Below, piece by piece: positions 18,727-26,582 of a DNA stretch of 56,163 nt. The notes below the pieces were generated by a model. That model was not told where the DNA came from, made no database searches, and worked only from the letters and a program-made list of their open reading frames with translations. The stretch comes from Bryobacterales bacterium (GTDB lineage Bacteria > Acidobacteriota > Terriglobia > Bryobacterales > Bryobacteraceae), in the NCBI GenBank assembly GCA_016789745.1, contig JAEUQF010000177.1, positions 1 through 56,163 of the forward strand, in the 5' to 3' direction. Position 1 is the first letter of the stretch, and every line of letters begins with the position of its first letter. The translations under genes and the position numbers were made by a program.

Positions 18727-20191
18727 AGTACCGGACCAATATCTGATCGTTCAAACGGTTCGGCTGTGCCTCCACCGGCCCCATATCCGCCGGGAACCGG
18801 AACAAGTCCGGCACCATCGACACCGTGAGAAACCGCAAACCAGAAGGCAGCGACGCCGGAGGCTCATACCCATGCTTGCTGGCCATGATAAATCCCCACT
18901 CCCCGAAACTCGGCACATAGGCGTGATACGGAAACACCTGCAACCCCGCCGCCTTCATCGTCTCGGCCACGCACCAGAAGCTCTGCCGCGCAAACAGCGG
19001 CGACGTGCTCTGCGCCACCGCCAATCCCCCTTCGCTCAAGTGATGCTTCAAAAGCCGGTAAAACGCCGTCGTGTATAACTTCCCCAATGAGAAATTCGTC
19101 GGATCCGGAAAGTCGATCACGATGAAGTCGTACACCCCGTCGTGCCCCTCCAGCCACACAAACGCATCGGCGTTGATCACCTTCACCTTGGGCGCCGTTA
19201 ACGATCCCTTGTTGATCCCCCGCAGCAGCGGATGCGTCGCAAACAGCTCCGTCATTCCCGCGTCCAGATCCACCAGCGTGATGCTCTCCAACCCCGGATA
19301 CTTCAACATCTCGCGCACGGCCAGGCCATCTCCGCCGCCCAACACCAGAGCCCGCCGCGCTCCAGCCACTGCCGCCAGTCCCGGATGCACCAGCGCCTCA
19401 TGATAGCGATGCTCATCGCGCGAACTGAACTGCAGATGCGAGTTCAGAAACAGCCGCAGGTCGTCCTTCCACTTCGTTAACACAATGCGCTGGTAGCGCG
19501 TGTTGCGCGCCAGGATCACTTCATCGGCGTACAGCGCGCTATCGGCCAAATCCAGCACCGTGTTCGCATACAGCATGCCGATTCCCAACACGCCCATCAC
19601 GGCGAAACACAGCACCCGCAGCCGCGTCAGCGCCCCTACCCTGTCTCGAAACAGATGCGTCGTCCACAGCGCCACGGCCGCATTCACCAGTCCGAAGAAC
19701 AGCGCGCCCCGCACCAATCCCAACTGCGGCACCAGCCACAACGGGAAAATCAGCGATGCCCCCAGCGCCCCCAGATAGTCAAACGTCAACACCTGCGCCA
19801 CCAGGTCCCGAAACTCGAAGCGGTCCTGCAGAATCCGCATCATCAGTGGAATTTCCAGCCCCACCAGCGTGCCGATCAGGATCACCAGCGCATATAGCAG
19901 GAAGCGGAAGCCTTCCGTATAAGCGAAAGCCAGAAACAGAATCGTCGACGACAGACCCCCCACCAAGCCCACCATCAGCTCAATCAGAATGAAGCGCGTC
20001 ACCAGCCCGCGCCCCACATACTTGGAAAGGAAACTGCCAATCCCCATCGCGAACAGATAGCTGCCGATGACGGTGGAAAACTGCAGCACGCTATCGCCCA
20101 GCAGATAGCTGGCCAGCGTACCGGCAAGCAGTTCGTACACCAGCCCGCAGGCCGCGATCAGAAAGACCGAAATAAGAAGCAGTACGGCCAA
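18695..20191 (-). CDS. Membrane-embedded polyamine aminopropyltransferase (spermidine-synthase-like)
   Basis: The protein is about 498 residues. The N-terminal 200-230 residues form roughly seven membrane helices, beginning PLAVLLLISVFLIAACGLVYE. The C-terminal methyltransferase-like domain is that of spermidine synthases: LVLGGGDG, LVDLDAGM, VINADAF and the DFPDP loop that carries the catalytic Asp. Soluble SpeE lacks the membrane part. The domain moves an aminopropyl group from decarboxylated S-adenosylmethionine to an amine, and the decarboxylase is encoded four genes upstream. No ATG lies before the first helix. I place the start at TTG 20191, 5 bases after the DUF350 stop; a TTG at 20248 is the alternative. 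Confidence 0.85.
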   Translation of the reverse strand: MAVLLLISVFLIAACGLVYELLAGTLASYLLGDSVLQFSTVIGSYLFAMGIGSFLSKYVGRGLVTRFILIELMVGLVGGLSSTILFLAFAYTEGFRFLLYALVILIGTLVGLEIPLMMRILQDRFEFRDLVAQVLTFDYLGALGASLIFPLWLVPQLGLVRGALFFGLVNAAVALWTTHLFRDRVGALTRLRVLCFAVMGVLGIGMLYANTVLDLADSALYADEVILARNTRYQRIVLTKWKDDLRLFLNSHLQFSSRDEHRYHEALVHPGLAAVAGARRALVLGGGDGLAVREMLKYPGLESITLVDLDAGMTELFATHPLLRGINKGSLTAPKVKVINADAFVWLEGHDGVYDFIVIDFPDPTNFSLGKLYTTAFYRLLKHHLSEGGLAVAQSTSPLFARQSFWCVAETMKAAGLQVFPYHAYVPSFGEWGFIMASKHGYEPPASLPSGLRFLTVSMVPDLFRFPADMGPVEAQPNRLNDQILVRYYEREWREIAR

Positions 20192-20195
20192 AGGT

Positions 20196-20450
20196 CTAGT
20201 GCACGGCTGACGCGATGATGATGCACATGCCGATCGACATCGCCCCAATCAGGATCGCCAGCGCCGTGTTCTTCTCCTCCACGATCTCTTTCCACAACGC
20301 ATACGGCGTCAGCTTGTCGATGATCGCGAACGACACGATGAATATCACTATGCCAAGCACCGCGTACACCAGTGCATTCAGAACAAAGCCGGGATGGAAA
20401 TTCTCCAACACTTTACTTGCCTCCGTAGTAGCGGCCGCCGGTGTAGCCAT
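20196..20450 (-). CDS. DUF350 small membrane protein (YjfL-like)
   Basis: This 84-residue protein has a short polar head and two hydrophobic helices (about 22-44 and 63-83). Between them is DKLTPYALWKEIVEEKNTALAILIGA, the DUF350 signature. DUF350 proteins are small inner-membrane proteins of unknown activity. They often sit near polyamine or glutathionylspermidine enzymes and near stress proteins of the PspA or SPFH type. The frame overlaps the preceding small gene by 38 bases, and its stop is 5 bases before the likely start of the aminopropyltransferase. Confidence 0.85.
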   Translation of the reverse strand: MATPAAATTEASKVLENFHPGFVLNALVYAVLGIVIFIVSFAIIDKLTPYALWKEIVEEKNTALAILIGAMSIGMCIIIASAVH

Positions 20451-20607
20451 AGTGTGAACGCCAGGCGCCGGGATTATCGCGGATAGACTTCGGAACGTTC
20501 TTCAACTCCTGCACGCGGTCCAGGCTCCAGCCGCGATACTGGCTCCAGCCGGTGGCGAGCACAACCAGGAGTCCGTAAATCGAAAACATGCTTCGCACTG
20601 CCTGCAT
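20413..20607 (-). CDS. Small single-helix membrane or exported protein
   Basis: The 64-residue frame starts at ATG 20607 or 20589. It has one hydrophobic segment (about 8-19), then WSQYRGW, a VQELKNVPKSIRDNPGAWRS middle and a Gly/Tyr-rich end (YGYTGGRYYGGK). It lies 5 bases after a DUF4178 gene and overlaps DUF350 by 38 bases in another frame, with the same strand and spacing style as its neighbours. The ordered operon position and the Pro-Lys-Ser...Arg-Asn-Pro-Gly motif make it look like a real gene rather than chance. No named family is recognised. Confidence 0.5.
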   Translation of the reverse strand: MQAVRSMFSIYGLLVVLATGWSQYRGWSLDRVQELKNVPKSIRDNPGAWRSHYGYTGGRYYGGK

Positions 20608-20612
20608 CCCTC

Positions 20613-21902
20613 CTAATCGCCGCTCGCGTAGTCGCTTTCCGACCAGCGCTGTGTTTCAAAACTGCCGATGCGGATCGACGTCCAGATCGGCGGAATCAGC
20701 AGCAGAACCGCGCCGAAGACGAAGAACACCCACGTGGTCACATCGCGCTTCACGCGCACCTGGTAGTTCATCGAGCGCGGCCGGAGCGCCGGCGTCGTCG
20801 TGTCGAACTCGGGCTCAATCCGCAGGTAATAGCGGCCCGAAGGAATGGAGGCCAGCGTCACCGACTTCGACCGGTTGCCCTCGCTCCAACTGCCGTCCGA
20901 ATCCCGCCCATGATAGTAGCTCACCTCGCGGCTGAAATCGTATGCCTCTCCTGTATCGGCATTGAGCAGCGCCAATTGAAAGAAGGCCCATTCATTCTCG
21001 AGGTCGGTGCGGATCTCCACCTTCACCGTCGAGGTGCGGCCCGGCAGATCAAACACGCTCGTGACGAACGAGTTCTCCGCGGTGGTTCCACTCTGCTGCG
21101 TATAGCTGTACTTCTGGTCGAACACCGTCTTGCCCGCATGCGCGAACACCCAGAAGAACTGCACCGCAATCAACAGAGCCATCCATACCGCATACTGGCG
21201 CCACGCCTGGCTCACCGAACCCGTGTGCGGTGACGGCTGGTTGGCGAACACGCCCTGCGCGGCCGGCGGCGATCCCTTCAGCCCGAAGTGCTTCCAGATA
21301 TCGGAGCCCGAAGTGTACTCGCCCAGGCTCCAGGTGGTCTCCTGCCCGGTGCGTTCCATCGACAGCAGCCGCGGCGGATGGATGTAGTCGGCGCACTGGG
21401 CCACCTCGCCTACACGGATCTGCCAGGGAAACTCACCCATTACGAAGATGGTCGTCGCCGTGTAGCTCTGGAAGTGCTTGTAGGTCTCGTTCAGGTGCCG
21501 GATGTTTCGCGAATCCTTCACTTCCGGAATCGTGTGCATCACCAGCACGTCGTTCCAGTGCCCGTTGTACTCCGTCAGATACCGGTAGCCTTTGTAAGGG
21601 TTGAATAGCAGGTACTCCGACCACGCGTAGGCCACGCCGTCGGCAATCAACTCCCGCACCTGGAAACCGATCACCTCGTACAGGTCGCCGCGCACTTTCC
21701 CGCGCGTGCCCAGCGGGATCAGCGGCTGGTAGCGTTCCTTGGCCTGAAACTGGCTCAGCACCGTGAGGCTGGGCGTGCGCGTGTCCAGCACGCTCAGGCA
21801 GTTGATGCACACCACGCTCAAACTGCGCCCCATGCCGCGCAACTGTACCGTGCCGCCGCAATTGGGGCACGACAACGAGCGTACGTTTGGTGCGGTCGCC
21901 AT
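20613..21902 (-). CDS. DUF4178 membrane protein with N-terminal zinc ribbon
   Basis: The 429-residue protein opens with a zinc ribbon (CPNC at about 12-15 and CINC about 20 residues later). A DUF4178 region (about 55-215) follows, with GDLYEVIGFQVRE, W.EYLLFNPYKGYRYL and an ERTGQETTWSLGEY motif. Two membrane helices at about 238-256 and 393-412 enclose a beta-rich, probably extracytoplasmic domain containing KTVFDQKYSY, GRTSTVKVEI and GRYYLRIEPEFD. It sits one base before the other DUF4178 gene in the operon. The layout suggests a membrane sensor or scaffold with a cytosolic zinc-ribbon head. The function is unknown. Confidence 0.75.
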   Translation of the reverse strand: MATAPNVRSLSCPNCGGTVQLRGMGRSLSVVCINCLSVLDTRTPSLTVLSQFQAKERYQPLIPLGTRGKVRGDLYEVIGFQVRELIADGVAYAWSEYLLFNPYKGYRYLTEYNGHWNDVLVMHTIPEVKDSRNIRHLNETYKHFQSYTATTIFVMGEFPWQIRVGEVAQCADYIHPPRLLSMERTGQETTWSLGEYTSGSDIWKHFGLKGSPPAAQGVFANQPSPHTGSVSQAWRQYAVWMALLIAVQFFWVFAHAGKTVFDQKYSYTQQSGTTAENSFVTSVFDLPGRTSTVKVEIRTDLENEWAFFQLALLNADTGEAYDFSREVSYYHGRDSDGSWSEGNRSKSVTLASIPSGRYYLRIEPEFDTTTPALRPRSMNYQVRVKRDVTTWVFFVFGAVLLLIPPIWTSIRIGSFETQRWSESDYASGD

Positions 21903-22550
21903 TTACCAGCCTTCAAACTGCCGCAGGTTCTTCATCTTCAGGGCGTCGAACTCCACCCATTCTCCCAGGAACACCAATGCCGGATCTTCGCTGTAATCGA
22001 TGGTGCCGAAATGCGGTGTGGGCGTGCGCAGATCCGCGAACAGCGCGTCCTCCTTATCCCAGTATTCGAACGGCAACTCGCCTTCCACGCCGCGGTACTT
22101 TGCCGTGGTCAGGGTCGTCACCGTATATTCCCGGCCCTTCAGCTTGATCTTCGAGCCCGGCTGGTACTGGATCCGGAAGTCCTTCAAACTCGGCAGAATC
22201 GGCGTCGGCCTCACCAGTTGCGTGATCGCATACTGCGCCATCGCATCCGACAGCCAGATACTGCCGCCATCATGCGTCATGCAGTGCCATTCGTTCCACG
22301 TACCCTGGTCGTATTCGTAGATGATCCGCCCCACCACCTGGAACGCCTTGCTGCCGTAAATGCCTTCGGTCAGCAACTGGATCGGCGACACCTCCGGCGG
22401 CAGATCCGCCACCGTGCCCACCTTCTCCAGGTTTACGTCATGCCGCACTAGAATCGACTGGCAGTACGGACAGGTGGTCTGCACCGCGCTCGAAAACCGG
22501 AACTCGATGGGCGCCCCACAATTCGGGCAATTCGCCGTTGGTCTCGACAT
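21903..22550 (-). CDS. DUF4178 protein with zinc ribbon (soluble)
   Basis: The 215-residue protein has a zinc ribbon at its N-terminus (CPNC...CPYC) and one DUF4178 domain after it. The domain shows GSKAFQVVGRIIYEYDQGTWNEWH, then DGGSIWLSDA and a strand KLKGREYTVT. No membrane helix is present. It abuts the membrane DUF4178 gene and follows the S-adenosylmethionine decarboxylase gene by 6 bases. Two DUF4178 proteins of different architecture side by side suggest that they act as a pair. Confidence 0.82.
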   Translation of the reverse strand: MSRPTANCPNCGAPIEFRFSSAVQTTCPYCQSILVRHDVNLEKVGTVADLPPEVSPIQLLTEGIYGSKAFQVVGRIIYEYDQGTWNEWHCMTHDGGSIWLSDAMAQYAITQLVRPTPILPSLKDFRIQYQPGSKIKLKGREYTVTTLTTAKYRGVEGELPFEYWDKEDALFADLRTPTPHFGTIDYSEDPALVFLGEWVEFDALKMKNLRQFEGW

Positions 22551-22556
22551 GCTCCC

Positions 22557-22910
22557 TCAGCTATGCACGCCGTACGGGCGCTCCATCTTCCGCACCCGCA
22601 CGTTATCGGCGCCAAACTCGCGCCCCAGGAAGTAAACGTAGTTGAATTCCGGCTTCGGCCGGCAGCAGAACAGGTTCAAGCACAGCGACCCGTGCTCCGG
22701 AAACGTGTGCACGGCCAGGTGCGATTCCTGCAACAGCACGAAGCCCGTCATCCCGCCTTCATCCGGAAACTTGTGCCACTGGATCGGATGGATCGGACAC
22801 AACCCTAGCGTGTCGATCATCGCCCGGAACAGCAAGTCAAGGCGCTCCTGGCTTCTCAGATCCTCCGGCCGGCAGCCGAAGGCATCTACTACCCACTCAC
22901 GGCCCGTCAT
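22557..22910 (-). CDS. speH: S-adenosylmethionine decarboxylase proenzyme
   Basis: This 117-residue pyruvoyl enzyme makes decarboxylated S-adenosylmethionine, the aminopropyl donor for polyamine synthesis. The self-cleavage site is Glu62-Ser63 in LLQESHLAVHTFPE. His68 and Cys83 are also present, the same positions as the processing Ser63, His68 and Cys83 of the Thermotoga maritima enzyme. The length fits the short bacterial class (SpeH). It is the second gene of the operon, after the SPFH gene, and its product would feed the aminopropyltransferase encoded downstream. Confidence 0.93.
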   Translation of the reverse strand: MTGREWVVDAFGCRPEDLRSQERLDLLFRAMIDTLGLCPIHPIQWHKFPDEGGMTGFVLLQESHLAVHTFPEHGSLCLNLFCCRPKPEFNYVYFLGREFGADNVRVRKMERPYGVHS

Positions 22911-22965
22911 TGGTTGTATAGGGTAACACGCTGCCGGGGCCGAAAGCCCCGGAGCCCGTGTTCAC

Positions 22966-24018
22966 TTAGCTCTGGGCCGCTCCGCAGTTGGGGCAGAACT
23001 TCGCCCGCCCGGGCATGCCCTGGCCGCACTCGATGCAGAACTTGTTCCCTGCACCTGCCGCCGGCGCCCCGCCCCCGCCTGCCGGAGCCACAGGAGCCAC
23101 AGGAGCGCCCCCGGCCGGAGGAATGGGATTCTGCGGCGCCGCCGGCGGCTGCTGGCCCGCCTGCTGGAACGCGCCGGCGAACACCTGGCCCAACCCGATG
23201 CCCGCGCCTAAACCCGCGCCCAACGCCGCCGCGCCTCCCCCTTCATTCGCTGCCGCGATCGGCAGCGACTGCGCCGCCTGGAACTGCACGTACTTATTCA
23301 TGTCGCCGATCATGTTCATGCCGATGCGCTCATCCAGCCGCTTCTGCAACTCTTCCGGCAACGACAGGTTCTCGACAACAAAGCTCTCCAGCCGCAGGCC
23401 CAGCTTGGTGAACTCCGGCACCAGGTGCTCGGCGATCTTCTGCGCCAGTTCCACCTGGTTGGCGGCCATATCCAGGAACGGCACCTGGCTCTCGGCGAAC
23501 GTATCGGACATGCGGCCCACAATCGTGTTCCGCAACTGCCCTTCGATCTCGGCCACCGTGTACTGCTCGCGCGTGCCGCTCACATTGGCATGGAACGCGC
23601 GCGGATCGGCCACGCGCCAAGAATAGATGCCGTAGGCCCGCAGACGCACCGCGCCAAAGTCCTTGTCGCGAACCGTGATCGGCGTCGCCGTACCCCATTT
23701 CTGATTTGTCTGGATGCGCGTCGAGAAGAAGTAGACATCGCTCTTGAACGGAGACTGGAACATCTTGTCCCAGTTCATGATGTTGGTCAGCAGCGGCAAT
23801 GTCTGGGTGTTCAGCGTGTACAGGCCGGGCCCGAACACGTCGGCCACGCGGCCTTCGTTGATGAACGCGGCCATCTGCGACTCGCGAACGGTCAGCTTCG
23901 CCCCGTTCTGGATTTCCATGTCCTGCATGGGATAGCGCGTCGCCAGGATGCCATCCTCCGGCTCCACCCAGTGGATAACGTCAATAAATTGTTTCTTGAA
24001 GAAATCGCCGATTCCCAT
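22966..24018 (-). CDS. SPFH-domain protein with C-terminal zinc ribbon
   Basis: The 350-residue protein begins MGIGDFFKKQFIDVIHWVEP. Its SPFH/band-7 domain (about 15-250) includes LTVRESQMAAFINEGRVADVFGPG, RAYGIYSWRVADP and LGLRLESFVVENLSLPEE. A Gly/Ala/Pro-rich linker with PAAPQNPIPPAGGAP follows, then a terminal zinc ribbon (CIEC...CPNC). This is the YdjL-like SPFH class, which has no transmembrane anchor. SPFH proteins assemble on membranes as oligomeric scaffolds. It is the first gene of the eight-gene polyamine-membrane operon, 26 bases after the heme A synthase start side. Zinc ribbons also occur in both DUF4178 partners. Confidence 0.88.
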   Translation of the reverse strand: MGIGDFFKKQFIDVIHWVEPEDGILATRYPMQDMEIQNGAKLTVRESQMAAFINEGRVADVFGPGLYTLNTQTLPLLTNIMNWDKMFQSPFKSDVYFFSTRIQTNQKWGTATPITVRDKDFGAVRLRAYGIYSWRVADPRAFHANVSGTREQYTVAEIEGQLRNTIVGRMSDTFAESQVPFLDMAANQVELAQKIAEHLVPEFTKLGLRLESFVVENLSLPEELQKRLDERIGMNMIGDMNKYVQFQAAQSLPIAAANEGGGAAALGAGLGAGIGLGQVFAGAFQQAGQQPPAAPQNPIPPAGGAPVAPVAPAGGGGAPAAGAGNKFCIECGQGMPGRAKFCPNCGAAQS

Positions 24019-24044
24019 GTTTTGAAGGTCCCTTTCTCCGCTCG

Positions 24045-24986
24045 CTACGAGTATACGTTAGCGGATTCGCTCTTGTTCCCGCTGCCTAACGCCGCCAGGA
24101 AAATCACCAGGCTCACCCATAACAGGTCCGTCAACAGAAGGTGTGCCAACTGCGTCCAGACCGGCGTCAAAAGGATGATGTTCAGCCCACCCAACAGGAA
24201 CTGTGCCAGCGTCAGCCCCAGAATCGCATTCGCCAGCGGCATCTGGGGGAAGCGGGACGCCAGCCAGAACAGAAAGCCACCGGTCAACACCGCCAGCAGC
24301 GGATGCAACACCCTCAGCCTTACCAGCAGCGGCGCGTCTTTACCGAACTCCTGTTCAATCCCCTGCCGCAGCGAATCGGGTGGGAACAGCGTGTCGCCGA
24401 GAGCCGCAATCCCGCCCGCCGCGCTGACGATCAGCATGGCCGCCACGCCCAGCCTCGCCAGACGCCGCACCTCCGGCGACGGCTGCCAACGCGGCTGCTC
24501 CTGCATGCTCCACCACGCGGTCAGCGTCAGGCCGCCTAACAGCAGCATCGTATTCACCAAGTGAATGGACAGCACCACCCCCCGCCACGGCGACCGGCTC
24601 TCGGCCACCAGCCGCAGCAGGACTAGCACCGCCCCAATCAACGTCTCGTTCAGCATCAGCACCAACGTCCAGAATCCGGCCCACCGCGCCAAGTGTCCCG
24701 GCGCAAACTGCCGCCGCACCCCTAGATACAGTAAGATAACGAACAAGAGTGCCAACCCGCTGGTCAGGCGGTGCGTGAACTCAATCAAGGTGTGCATCTG
24801 GGGTAGTACGGGTAATACTTGACCATTACAAAGCGGCCAATGATCTCCGCAGCCCGCTCCCGACCCGGTGGCCCGAACCATCGCGCCCCAGACAATGACA
24901 AAGATGTTGTAGAAAAGGACGCCCCAGGCCAGGCGTGTGATGCCGCGAACGGGAGTCCAGGATTCGGGGACCGTTGTAGAACTCAT
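24045..24986 (-). CDS. ctaA: Heme A synthase, COX15/CtaA family
   Basis: The roughly 313-residue membrane protein has eight helices in two similar halves. The first half has the Cys pair in GAGCGDHWPLCNG and EFTHRLTSG with a heme-ligand-type His. The second half has SIHLVNTMLLL and RVLHPLLAVLTGG, each carrying a His. The enzyme oxidises heme O to heme A for aa3-type cytochrome oxidases. I start it at ATG 24986 (MSSTTVPESW), which leaves 46 bases to the divergent iron-ADH-like gene; longer frames run into that gene. No ctaB or oxidase subunit genes are in the window. Confidence 0.9.
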   Translation of the reverse strand: MSSTTVPESWTPVRGITRLAWGVLFYNIFVIVWGAMVRATGSGAGCGDHWPLCNGQVLPVLPQMHTLIEFTHRLTSGLALLFVILLYLGVRRQFAPGHLARWAGFWTLVLMLNETLIGAVLVLLRLVAESRSPWRGVVLSIHLVNTMLLLGGLTLTAWWSMQEQPRWQPSPEVRRLARLGVAAMLIVSAAGGIAALGDTLFPPDSLRQGIEQEFGKDAPLLVRLRVLHPLLAVLTGGFLFWLASRFPQMPLANAILGLTLAQFLLGGLNIILLTPVWTQLAHLLLTDLLWVSLVIFLAALGSGNKSESANVYS

Positions 24987-25032
24987 AACCGATAACTCCA
25001 TCTTAGCGGCGTGCCGCATACCCTTCTGTTCC

Positions 25033-26130
25033 ATGGCGATCAGTAACTTCTCCCATCCCACCGAGATCTCCTTTGGCCTGGGCGCCGTCGCCGCGCTCCA
25101 GGACCTGCGAGAGCAACTCGTTCCGGGCCGCGCGTTGCTGGTGTGTGACCAGGCCCTTCGCGATTCCGCCACGCTCCAGCGCGTGTTGCGTTATGCCGGT
25201 GCTCACGTGCTGTTCACCGGAACTGCCGCGCTGCCTGCCCAGAATGAGGTGCTCGATGGCGCCGAACTCTACGTCACCGAAGAGTGCCAGGGCATTATCG
25301 CCGTTGGCAGCGCCGCCGCCATGGAACTGGCCAAAGGCATTCGTTTGAAGGTGACGCATACGCTCAGCCTGGCCGACTACGAAAGCTCGCTCGGTGGTGC
25401 CGGACGTATCACAGCCGACCTGCCCCCGCTGCTTGCCGTCCCCACGTTGCCGGGCGCCGCCAGTGCCGTCAGCCCATCGCTGCTTGTGCAACTGGAGCGC
25501 AATCAGCGACTGGTGGTCATCACCAGCCCGTACCTGATCCCTACCGCCGCGGTCCAGGATCCCGAACTCTCGCTCGATTTGCCGCCCGATGCCTTACGTC
25601 TGGCGGCTCTTGGCGGGCTGGCTCAGAATGTCGACAGCTACCTCTCGCTCGGCTTCCATCCCATCGCCGACGGCGCCGCTCTGGAGGGGTCGCGCCTGAT
25701 CTTCGCCGCCCTGCCGGCCCTGCAGGCACACCCGTGGGATCTTCAGGCCCTCTCCAGTCTGATCTGGGGCGCCATCCTCTCCGCGATCGCGACCGGCAAG
25801 GGCCCGGGCGTTACCCAAGCCATCGCACACCGCCTGCATCGCAGCTATGCGGTGCCTTACGTCATTGCCCGCGTCCTGCTGGTGGCCGCCGGCCTACACA
25901 CGCAGGACCCCCCAACGCGGGATCGTATCGGGATCCTCGAACGGCATGTCGCCGTGGGGCCTCTCGCCGACGCTCTTCGCGCCGCCGTCGCCTCCAAAAC
26001 CCGCCTGCGGGACTGGCACGTGCCGGAATCCGAGATGGACCTGATCGCCGCGGCCTCCACCAATGAGCGGGTCAACAGCTATCACTTGGAGCCCGGCCAG
26101 GTTGCCGCCCTGCTGCGCGCCGCCTGGTGA
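25033..26130 (+). CDS. Iron-containing alcohol dehydrogenase-like protein lacking metal ligands
   Basis: The 365-residue protein starts at ATG 25033 (MAISNFSHPTEISFGLGAV), matching the family N-terminus. The fold is recognisable from AVGSAAAMELAKGI, LLAVPTLPGA, DPELSLDLPP and AIAHRLH...VPYVIA. Compared by eye with FucO-type enzymes, all four metal positions have changed: Asp196 to Gly194, His200 to Gln198, His263 to Gln262 and His277 to Tyr276. The GTGSE phosphate loop is also lost (GAASA). His267, which is not a metal ligand, is kept (His266). It is therefore probably not a metal-dependent dehydrogenase; it may be a pseudoenzyme or have a new activity. It is transcribed away from ctaA. Confidence 0.75.
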   Translation: MAISNFSHPTEISFGLGAVAALQDLREQLVPGRALLVCDQALRDSATLQRVLRYAGAHVLFTGTAALPAQNEVLDGAELYVTEECQGIIAVGSAAAMELAKGIRLKVTHTLSLADYESSLGGAGRITADLPPLLAVPTLPGAASAVSPSLLVQLERNQRLVVITSPYLIPTAAVQDPELSLDLPPDALRLAALGGLAQNVDSYLSLGFHPIADGAALEGSRLIFAALPALQAHPWDLQALSSLIWGAILSAIATGKGPGVTQAIAHRLHRSYAVPYVIARVLLVAAGLHTQDPPTRDRIGILERHVAVGPLADALRAAVASKTRLRDWHVPESEMDLIAAASTNERVNSYHLEPGQVAALLRAAW

Positions 26131-26135
26131 GCCGT

Positions 26136-26561
26136 TCAACTGGTATGGTCGTGGATCACCAGCCAACTGCCCTTGTCGCGCTTCAGCACCAGGCTGAACC
26201 AGCCTGATGCCGGACCACCGCCGGCCGGGGTTCGCTGCAGGTTAAACTTGCCGGTGGCCAGCGCGTGGTCTTTGCCCAGCAGCCGCACTTCGATGTTCGT
26301 GAAGCGCAGTGTCCCCATCGCATCGCGATCGGGATAGCGCTTCCTATAACGCTCCAGCACGGTAGTGTAGCCCTTCGTCACCCCGCTGGCGCCTGCATAG
26401 GTTGTCGCCGGCGAGTTCTCATAGGACTTCATGAAGGCCGGGATATCCCCGCGGTTCCATGCCGCCGCCTGCTCGTCGAGCAGAGCCTTGATCTCCACCG
26501 CCGGGTCTGCCGCCAACGCCGCAAACCCGGCCAATGCCGTTACCAATAGGAGCCGAAGCAT
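26136..26561 (-). CDS. Secreted NTF2-like protein (DUF4440/SnoaL type)
   Basis: The 141-residue protein has a signal peptide (MLRLLLVTALAGFAALAAD) and then one cone-shaped NTF2-like domain. Markers are IKALLDEQAAAWNRGDIPAFMKSY, a TKGYTTVLERYRKRYP helix and the final strand GSWLVIHDHTS, which is typical of DUF4440. Such domains bind small molecules or act as simple hydrolases or isomerases; no activity can be read here. The stop lies 5 bases from the stop of the convergent dehydrogenase-like gene. The metallo-beta-lactamase gene upstream on the same strand ends 21 bases before its start. Confidence 0.8.
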   Translation of the reverse strand: MLRLLLVTALAGFAALAADPAVEIKALLDEQAAAWNRGDIPAFMKSYENSPATTYAGASGVTKGYTTVLERYRKRYPDRDAMGTLRFTNIEVRLLGKDHALATGKFNLQRTPAGGGPASGWFSLVLKRDKGSWLVIHDHTS

Positions 26562-26582
26562 ATGCGATCTAGCGTAGTACGC

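Noticed and set aside
24937..25032. Longer N-terminus for the iron-ADH-like protein
   Set aside because: The extra 32 residues overlap the divergent heme A synthase start region and have no similarity to the family, which begins at the ATG at 25033.
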